Shown: piece after piece, positions 7,163 to 11,732 of the stretch
Layout of the letters: every line of letters begins with the position of its first letter
Position numbering within the stretch: position 1 is the stretch's first letter
NCBI GenBank assembly: GCA_011800805.1
Contig: MPNW01000700.1
Location: forward strand, 34,601-46,332
Direction: 5' to 3'
Length of the DNA: 11,732 bases
From: Hirudo medicinalis
Lineage: Eukaryota > Annelida > Clitellata > Hirudinida > Hirudinidae
Program-made: the position numbers and the translations under genes
The notes under the pieces: model-generated
What the model was told of the DNA's origin: nothing
The model's database searches: none
What the model saw: the letters and a program-made list of their open reading frames with translations, nothing else

Positions 7163-10100
7163 AACAATAGCAGCAACAACAATGACAACAACAACAGAAC
7201 TGCTACATTTAGTCATTGTTTCTTTCCTTGCTTCACTTTTTAAGTAGACTTAAAACTAGTGGGAATTGTTCCTTCTTTGTCTGCCCTTTGTTCTTAGATG
7301 TTCTTGTTCTTGTTGCTAGATTAAACAAAACATATTGAAGCTTTGATGATTGCAATAACGATGTCATTATTATGATGAATAATAATGGTGCCTAAAAATA
7401 GTACTTACATTGCAATAGTCCACAATACATCTTAATGATGAACAAAAACATTTTCAAAGCCCTTGTAAAATAAGGAAGGATAGTGGAACTTTCAGAGAAT
7501 GTTTTAGGAAGTGCATTGTTTTCTTAGGAATACATGAAAAGTGTATACAAAATCTGCAAATCATGAATTTGAAAGACATCCAACAAATTATTATCATGTA
7601 GGATGGGCAGAGGAAAGATATGGTCGTTGAAGTGTGACAAGGATAACTGTTTTTTGCTAAACGAGTAAATGTATTTCGAATGCATTCGACAAGTGGAGGC
7701 CCAAACCGTATTACAAGTCAAGTATTGAAAAATAAGTGACAAACATAACTTAAAAGCAACCATCTGGGACTAATTCAGGTTGGCTTGGTAAAAACAGGCA
7801 TTAAACCATAGGAAACAATGCTATCTTAAAAGTCCACACGTGGAATGCAGCAATTAGTGTCTGAAATATTAACATCGAAACCCACGAGAAGAAAAACGCG
7901 TCTCTTGCAAGTCGATAAAAATTCCAATAAATTCCGGAGAATTCGATTCCGAATAAACTCGCTTTGCTTTCAGGATGTCTGCAAATAACACCCGTGCAAA
8001 TGTCAAAAGATTTAGGCGAAAATGTTGCAACAAAAAGCAATTCAAGAGAAGCAATTCGAATGTTCCGAGAGTCGACGTTGACGTCGTCGTTTCGAGCGAA
8101 ACTCTTCAGAATTACAGAAACCATTCCCTCCGCCAGTAAGCCAGTAATACCGACGTCGCAAACGACTTCGGCGAAAGACCGCGACGATTCGAATGCAAAA
8201 TTGAAAACACGTCGGGATATTTTGAAGAACGGAGGGGAAAAGGCCTGCATGTGGGGATGATGTTGTTGTTGATGTTGTTGTTGATGTTTTTGTTGATGTT
8301 GTTGTTGATGTTATTTTTGATGCTGTTGTTGATGCTGTTGTTTGTTAACGTCCATCACATAACAAGATGATTAGGACGGATTAGTCCCTAGGGAGGGATT
8401 CGAATCCGTGCTGCCGTCACGACAGGCGGAGATCTTGACGTCGGCACGGGAACGAAAGTTTGCAATATCGGAAGATCGACGAGACAAGACGTGTTGTTGA
8501 AATACAGAAAAGTGGGCTTCATCATGGATTATGCATTCCATCAGGAGGGCATCGGGTTCTGCCGATGTTTGACATTTTTATTTCGTATTTGCTAGAATTT
8601 TAAATTACGTACGCGCTCTCTTTTGGATCTTGCACTGCACCGATCTGACCGGGTCGTTCGAATGTAGGGATTCGTTCGTTTTTTTCCTTTGTTTCAACAA
8701 TGATGGGTGGTTACCTGGCAGGCATTTGGGGTTGAATGAGGTGAGTGCAGTGAAGTGTAAGATCTCTTGGTCGGTGCAACAGGTGTTTAAAGTCGTCATC
8801 GGCCGAGCACGTCGTCGTCATCGGAGGAATCGTCATCGATCGTCGTACTTATCATCCTCGGCACGTAACGAACACGTGTCGCAGTCGTCGTCGTCGTCAC
8901 CTTTACGACGATCGACATTCGAGCTCGTTCATTATTTCTGTCTAAAAAGCAGACCTCTTTCTTCTGATTTTCTGTTTGTTCCCACATTTGTGGGAGCAAA
9001 GTTGAAGCTGATTTTTAATTGAAGTTATTTTTATTTTATTTTTATTTCATTTTTATTTTATTATTGCCGTTTGTTCTTCTAAAAAAATCAACACTCCACG
9101 GCGGATGTCTGCAGATGCAGATTTGCATCTAGTACGGGTTATTTTTTGCACGTGTCAGTCGTATTTTTGTCGATGGTTTTACAAATTTTCGATGGTTTTC
9201 AAAATCGATCGAATGCATTTGATGAATATGATGATGATGATGATGGTCACCTTTTCACACACACACACACACACACAACATGCGCATATATTTTTTTACC
9301 TTGTTATATATTTGTTGTTTTTACAACATAGTTTACCAACTTACAAATAATGTTGGTTTGATTTTAATCCATGCCCCAGTGAAGCCAGGGCTGGTGAAGG
9401 GCTCGAGCGACGCGAGGAGCAGAGAGGCAGACATCAGGCTGGAAAAGCACGAACAGAAATTGGTGTATTATGTGGATGTCGAAGGTGCTGGAAAGGTCAG
9501 TGGAAAGGAGAAATTAGCTCTTGGCATTTCAAAATCCGTGCGGGTCGCGAGCCGTTGAAATTTTAATTTTGACCGATTGAAATTCTAAAAAATGTCGTTT
9601 AAACGTATTTGTGTAATAGAATTTTTGGTTTATGTTTTTTTTTTATTTATAAGACAATCTCAAGATGTGAAATAAACGAAATGCATGGGATGAGATGCAA
9701 TATCAGCATCAGTAGTTACATTAGTTAATCTAATGTTAATTTTTTATCAATAATTACGATGTTTTTACTGCTTCGTGTGTTCGCGTCAGTAATGCCAAAC
9801 ATTCGTGCACCTTCGTCGTTAGCTCATAAATCAACTGCCATTCAGGCTTAACTGATTCAAACTGGTTGGGAAAATTCTTAGAGAACGTCGCAATGTTTTA
9901 CGAGATGTCGTCGACTGAGGAGGTCCTCTGTGCCACTCGATCTCTCGTTTGCGTCGCATGCCGGCATCTGTCGTCTGAACCTGTTGCCTAAAAGCAAACT
10001 CGTGTTTTAAGAAGAACCCCGATGTTTTACATCATCAGCATCATTATCATAATCATTCACAATCATGATCATATTCGTTCGCAATCACGATCATTATCAC

Positions 10101-11558
10101 TACCATTTGCAAGTCCACGTGTCTCGTGATTAAAAATCAACGCGAGGTTTTAGAAAGATTTAAGACGAATAATAAACAAATAATAAACAAATTTTCAAAC
10201 ATTCCAGAGGCGGTCCATCAGGTCTGAAAATGAAGAGGTGCTCCATCTGGAGAGATTAAGGCCCCACACACTGTACACTGTGACAGTACGGTGCATGCCC
10301 CTTGTGCGTTGGGAGGGCAATTTCATTGAAAAGGGGTTCTTGAGTGATCCCTTCACCTTCACCTTTCAAACCAAACCTGATGGTGAGTGGTCGATCGAGT
10401 GGTCGTTTTGCCGACGTTCTTCTCGCCCGATGTGTCGTTCATTCTGTGCTTTGTTGACATTTATGTCGTCAGATACAATTTGTAATGATTTGTTTTAGTA
10501 ATAATTTGTTCGTTAGCAGATGTTGTTTTATGTGATAAATATTAATGATGTTGTTGGTTATAGAGGACGTGATAATGTGATAACTGTAACTGTCAACAAT
10601 TTAAATGCAGTCCCCGAAGAGAATCCTCGTCTCATTCCTGGCTCCTACAACTTTGACNTCTTCCATCTCTCCGGATGGAAAATCTTACGTCCACATCTTC
10701 TGGAAGGTTGGAATCCATTCAGTAAATACCACCTCACAATTTCATTATTCAGATTTTATAAACAAAACATTATTTCTTTTAATGACAATAATCGACATAT
10801 CAGACTTGTAAATTTCCTTGTATTGTATTGTAACAGAAAGTTCCTTACGAATGTGAGAATGGCAAGATGAACACCACGGGCATCACGTGCTACGAGTACC
10901 CCCTGAGGAAAGATGGTGGTGTGAATGGGGAAGTGAGGACGGAGAGGAGTGACCCGGACGAGGCGATCGTCCAGTTGAAATGGCAGTTGAACAGGAGTAA
11001 GGACTACATGGTGGAGGTTAAGTCCTACAATGAGATGGGCTCCAACAACCTCATCCAGCCATCTTGGCTAATCATTCCATCCACCTCCAGAGGTGAGCAT
11101 CCATGTTGCTGTTTTTGTTTTTGTTGAAGTGCTGTAAACAAACAAGGCATTCCGATTGGCCAGCACCGAAATCACCTGAACACATGTACGCCACCCTGGT
11201 TAATAACAGCATCCACTTGAAATGGTCCGAGGTGGAAGATGCTGATAATTATACCGTATATTGGTGTCATCTCCATCATTCCACTCGCAAATGTCAGGTA
11301 AGCGATTGACGTCCTGTTGGATTAAAGGTCAGACTGAGATGGTTGTCTTACACCTTGATTAATCTTTCCCACCTCAGACAAATCTAAATATAGAGTGGAA
11401 CTCCCATATTCCACCTGGAACAACTGAGATGATCATACCTTCTTCTGACAATTTGAACCTCAGGGTTGGAATCTCAGTGGAAAGGTTTGACTTTGAACTC
11501 GACACCGTTCTGAGCAGTGGATTGACTTGGGCTCGATGCATCCACAAAGATGATGCTG
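3439..11558 (+). CDS. Gene B: gp130/Domeless-like class I cytokine receptor (partial, runs off right edge)
   Basis: Coding parts: 3439-3505, 3926-4216, 4539-4665, 5081-5241, 9380-9495, 10208-10382, 10611-10706, 10837-11092, 11164-11297, 11378-11558, giving about 534 residues. Domains in order: signal peptide (1-21), Ig-like (about 23-119), cytokine-receptor N module (120-215), second module (216-312), FN3 (313-429), FN3 (430-534). This is the order of vertebrate gp130. Landmarks are CDWHP, the VKP linker, FWKKVPYECENGK (compare the gp130 W-K-x-x-P-x-E-x-N-G-K segment), and YWC with a second Cys in the last FN3. Expected role: surface receptor for a helical cytokine, signalling through JAK/STAT. 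The third-to-last FN3, membrane span and box motifs are beyond the window. Canonical WSXWS is absent. All introns are in phase if N at 10658 is discounted. Confidence 0.88.
3506..3925 (+). other. Gene B intron 1, nothing recognised
   Basis: 420 nt of AT-rich sequence between signal-peptide and Ig exons. I see no open frame, element or RNA in it beyond short imperfect inverted repeats around 3740-3770. Confidence 0.6.
3926..4216 (+). CDS. Gene B exon 2: N-terminal Ig-like domain
   Basis: Acceptor TCATCAG and donor GTCAGT bound 291 nt, phase 1 in and phase 1 out. It is one complete domain: VNISCS supplies the first Ig cysteine, VFCYANV the second, with beta-strand-like INLTLKDV between. The core tryptophan is replaced (LLYF). 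It has five N-glycosylation sites (NGS, NIS, NIT, NLT, NVS). Position and spacing match the first domain of gp130. Because both ends are phase 1, exon 1 can join exon 3 directly without a frame break. Gene A has no counterpart. Confidence 0.87.
4217..4538 (+). other. Gene B intron 2 with paired CACGTG boxes
   Basis: 322 nt. Near its 5' end are two exact CACGTG E-boxes (4259-4264 and 4270-4275), 11 bp apart, in a CpG-containing patch. No coding exon is evident in the rest. Confidence 0.6.
4539..4665 (+). CDS. Gene B exon 3: first half of cytokine-receptor N-terminal module
   Basis: Acceptor TTGGCAG and donor GTCAGT bound 127 nt, phase 1 in and phase 2 out. It encodes PLVPPTFNGCVVHNWVEMVC followed by DWHPAQPDFG. 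The two cysteines with CxW are the class I receptor signature, as in gp130 (NLSC..., RCEW). The open frame runs past the donor to 4732 but the homology stops here and the next exon fits phase 2. Confidence 0.9.
4666..5080 (+). other. Gene B intron 3, nothing recognised
   Basis: 415 nt, AT-rich with a short GGTCGGTCGGTCG run near 4855-4868. No exon, RNA or mobile element is visible. Confidence 0.6.
5081..5241 (+). CDS. Gene B exon 4: second half of N-terminal module, cysteine-rich
   Basis: Acceptor TTTTTCAG and donor GTGAGT bound 161 nt, phase 2 in and phase 1 out. It has six cysteines (NCHKGFGKC, PGKC, PYC, LVC, KAC), an NVT glycosylation site and the ending SQLLG. Its base composition is clearly richer in GC than the flanking introns. 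It pairs with gene A exon 3, sharing the GKC/GRC landmark and the LLG end. The following intron is by far the longest in either gene. Confidence 0.9.
5242..5547 (+). other. 5' part of large gene B intron 4: degenerate GAT/GAC-rich sequence
   Basis: This stretch is a decayed triplet-rich sequence (tgatgatg, gacgacgacg and Met/Ile/Thr-rich frames on both strands). The overlapping long open frames on the two strands (5259-5675 minus, 5296-5643 plus) look like by-products of that composition, since neither gives a recognisable domain. Confidence 0.6.
5548..6387 (+). mobile_element. Decayed 5'-truncated CR1/L2-like LINE fragment
   Basis: Conceptual translation in plus frames gives the C-terminal part of a non-LTR retrotransposon reverse transcriptase and its tail: FTGVVTDRHLSFEQHI, KISKNIGIIHRVR, LFYSFMYPYL, then LKIHQINNF, LPHRFDNMF, SIVCTGPEV and FKKALKHF. 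Two frameshifts (near 5785 and 6045) and stops within the frame make it inactive. About 220 nt of AT-rich 3' sequence follows, ending at an aataaaa and A-rich tail near 6387. It lies in gene B intron 4 in the same orientation as the gene. Clade is judged from general resemblance only. Confidence 0.82.
6596..6650. repeat. TCA/ATC triplet microsatellite
   Basis: Repeated cgtcatcatcataatcatca units. It explains the Met-rich minus-strand open frame over 6499-6717. Confidence 0.85.
7113..7200. repeat. CAA/CAG triplet tract
   Basis: About 88 nt of acaacaacaac with scattered cag and tag units. It explains the poly-Val minus-strand open frame and lies in gene B intron 4. Confidence 0.9.
7801..8260. 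other. Unexplained stretch open on both strands
   Basis: There is a 149-codon open frame on the minus strand (8250-7801) and an overlapping 98-codon frame on the plus strand (7964-8260). The minus frame is hydrophobic, with several Phe/Ile-rich segments. The plus frame is rich in Ser, Thr, Lys and Arg. No domain is recognised in either. The stretch is GC-richer than its flanks, with several GACGTCG-like words. It could be a fragment of an uncharacterised repeat, a nested gene or chance. Confidence 0.3.
8250..8343. repeat. TTG/GATG minisatellite-like tandem
   Basis: Repeated gttgttgttgat units of roughly 12 to 18 nt with drift (gatgctgttgtt at the 3' end). It is complementary in sense to the CAA tract at 7113-7200. 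Confidence 0.85.
8385..8449 (-). repeat. tRNA-like B-box with adjacent stem-loop, possible SINE relic
   Basis: On the minus strand there is a box-B-like ggattcgaatccc at about 8391-8403. Beside it, 8406-8419 and 8436-8449 pair at 12 of 14 positions around a 16-nt loop. A tRNA-derived short element is possible. A convincing A box and full cloverleaf are lacking, and the base before the TTCGAAT loop breaks the expected T-stem pair, so it is not called as a tRNA. Confidence 0.3.
8450..9218 (+). other. 3' part of gene B intron 4: low-complexity, no gene supported
   Basis: It holds CGT/TCG-rich triplets (about 8805-8900) and a TTTTA-rich run (9026-9063). The frames at 8605-8799 and 8796-8999 (minus) and 8630-9022 (plus) are Ser/Arg- or Asp-rich where they cross the triplets and carry no domain. 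Confidence 0.55.
9219..9280. repeat. GAT triplet run followed by CA dinucleotide run
   Basis: A gatgatgatgatgatgg run (about 9219-9246) and a CA repeat of about ten units (9257-9278) lie about 100 nt before exon 5. Confidence 0.9.
9380..9495 (+). CDS. Gene B exon 5: first half of second receptor module (FN3)
   Basis: Acceptor GCCCCAG and donor GTCAGT bound 116 nt, phase 1 in and phase 0 out. It starts VKPGLVKG and ends KLVYYVDVEGAGK. The VKP linker matches gene A exon 4 and gp130. It lacks the B-strand tryptophan usual in FN3 domains, having ADIRLE there. Many charged residues precede the YYVDV strand. Confidence 0.82.
9496..10207 (+). other. Gene B intron 5, simple repeats only
   Basis: 712 nt with an imperfect ATCATT/ATCACGATC-rich tract at about 10030-10105. 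Nothing else is recognised. Its length is close to the equivalent gene A intron (746 nt), but no alignment is visible. Confidence 0.6.
10208..10382 (+). CDS. Gene B exon 6: second half of second receptor module (FN3)
   Basis: Acceptor ATTCCAG and donor GTGAGT bound 175 nt, phase 0 in and phase 1 out. LERLRPHTLYTVTVRCMPL is the FN3 F-strand signature (gp130: LKPFTEY...IRCM). GFLSDPFTFTFQTKPDG stands where WSXWS occurs in vertebrate receptors. It has a loop about ten residues longer (RWEGNFIEK) than gene A. Confidence 0.9.
10611..10706 (+). CDS. Gene B exon 7: first half of third FN3 domain, with N at 10658
   Basis: Acceptor AAATGCAG, phase 1 in. The first part encodes VPEENPRLIPGSYNFD, identical to gene A. 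The second part, SISPDGKSYVHIFWK, is a clear FN3 strand pair ending in W-K as in gp130, but lies in a different frame. Dropping the ambiguous base joins the two and gives phase 0 at the donor, as exon 8 requires. The donor GTTGGA is weak; a GTAAAT donor at 10722 is also phase 0 and would add five residues. Confidence 0.8.
10837..11092 (+). CDS. Gene B exon 8: second half of third FN3 domain
   Basis: Acceptor TAACAG and donor GTGAGC bound 256 nt, phase 0 in and phase 1 out. It encodes KVPYECENGKMNTTGITCY, then KDYMVEVKSYNEMG (FN3 F-strand and loop), then LIIPSTS at the domain end. The P-x-E-x-N-G-K segment and the N-x-x-G followed by L-x-IP both match gp130 domain 4. NTT and NRS are glycosylation sites. 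Short flanking introns (130 and 71 nt). Confidence 0.9.
11164..11297 (+). CDS. Gene B exon 9: first half of fourth FN3 domain
   Basis: Acceptor TTGGCCAG and donor GTAAGC bound 134 nt, phase 1 in and phase 0 out. It encodes APKSPEHMYATL, then IHLKWSEV (B strand with Trp) and YTVYWCHL with a second Cys near the end (RKCQ). The YxVxWC...C pair is characteristic of domain 5 in tall class I receptors such as gp130 (ILEWC...C). NNS and NYT are glycosylation sites. Confidence 0.9.
11378..11558 (+). CDS. Gene B exon 10: second half of fourth FN3 domain
   Basis: Acceptor CACCTCAG, phase 0 in. It encodes TNLNIEWNSHIPPGTTEMII, then LRVGISVE, then SSGLTWARCIHKDDA. The SSGxxWAxC phrase resembles, from memory, insect Domeless. 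A GTATTT donor at 11559 gives the expected phase 1 end. Without it the frame continues to TAA at 11663-11665, so the exon end is less certain than the others. Confidence 0.8.
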
Positions 11559-11732
11559 GTATTTGTCATTTCTTTAGTAACATTGAATTAAGTACCAATA
11601 ATAAGTACAATAAGTACAACAGTGCTTTCAACAGCAGAAATATTTTCACTGCTTTAATCTTGTAAATAAATTAATTATGTTATTTTCAAATGCATCTGAG
11701 TCCATTTCATTGTCAAATGAAATATCGAGCAA
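11559..11732 (+). other. Start of gene B intron 10, or alternative 3' end
   Basis: The exon 10 frame stays open here for 34 more codons, rich in Asn and Ser, to TAA at 11663-11665. An AATAAA overlaps the stop (11665-11670). It is either intron sequence or a terminal extension giving a secreted receptor form. Confidence 0.35.

Larger units (their letters stand above)
6388..7799 (+). other. Middle of gene B intron 4: simple repeats, otherwise unrecognised
   Basis: It contains a TCA tract (about 6596-6650), an 8-bp-arm hairpin (6840-6860), short and long CAA tracts (6940-6958 and 7113-7200) and AT-rich sequence. The open frames here that are rich in Met/Ile or Val come from the repeats. The minus-strand 79-codon frame at 7524-7763 shows no domain. 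Confidence 0.6.

Noticed and set aside
7016..7216. Minus-strand poly-Val frame
   Set aside because: It is translated from the CAA tract.
8250..8343. CRISPR-like regular repeats
   Set aside because: Units are tandem without unique spacers; this is a minisatellite in an animal intron.
8385..8449. Functional tRNA gene
   Set aside because: The T-stem is mismatched and no A box or complete cloverleaf could be drawn.
8605..9022. 130-codon plus frame and overlapping minus frames
   Set aside because: They cross CGT/TCG triplets, giving Arg/Ser or Asp runs, and there is no domain, splice support or paralog in gene A.
10520..10870. 116-codon frame reading across intron 6, exon 7 and intron 7
   Set aside because: It follows the frame upstream of N and loses the FN3 sequence after it; splice sites and paralogy define a shorter exon.

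Overview
The window is animal genomic DNA. Its genes are split into short exons with GT-AG introns, there are secreted-protein signal peptides and animal receptor domains, and the non-coding sequence is AT-rich with many ATC, CAA and CA microsatellites and an old CR1/L2-like LINE. No bacterial or viral gene organisation is visible. The closest comparison for the proteins is the gp130/LIFR/Domeless branch of class I cytokine receptors. An invertebrate, perhaps an annelid or another lophotrochozoan, fits the look of the sequence, but the species call is a guess.

The main content is a head-to-head pair of paralogous receptor genes. Gene A is on the minus strand, starts at 2341 and runs off the left edge. 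Its visible exons are a signal peptide (2262-2341), the N-terminal cytokine-receptor module (1897-2025 and 1383-1567), the second module (1163-1287 and 269-416) and the start of the next fibronectin III (FN3) domain (1-47). Gene B is on the plus strand, starts at 3439 and runs off the right edge. Its ten visible exons encode a signal peptide, an Ig-like domain, the two-module cytokine-receptor homology region and two further FN3 domains, about 534 residues in all. The membrane span and cytoplasmic tail must lie beyond the window. Every exon joins in phase once one ambiguous base (N at 10658) is discounted. From the receptor module onward the two genes share the same exon boundaries and phases (1-2-1-0-1).

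Region by region: 1-2341 is gene A, whose introns hold an ATC microsatellite, a perfect 13-bp hairpin and a possible hAT transposon end. 2342-3438 is the shared upstream region, presumably both promoters. 3439-5241 holds exons 1-4 of gene B. 5242-9379 is one large gene B intron with a decayed LINE fragment (about 5548-6387), opposed CAA and TTG repeat tracts, an unexplained region open on both strands (7801-8260), a tRNA-like box with a stem-loop, and GAT and CA repeats. 9380-11558 holds exons 5-10 of gene B.

Both products should be secreted or membrane receptors for four-helix cytokines, probably signalling through JAK/STAT. They differ chiefly in that gene A has no Ig domain. The points most worth checking are the 65-nt tract shared almost perfectly by the two genes (63 of 65 bases), which ends exactly at the N on one side and at the window edge on the other, and the great expansion of one intron (95 nt in gene A, 4138 nt in gene B).
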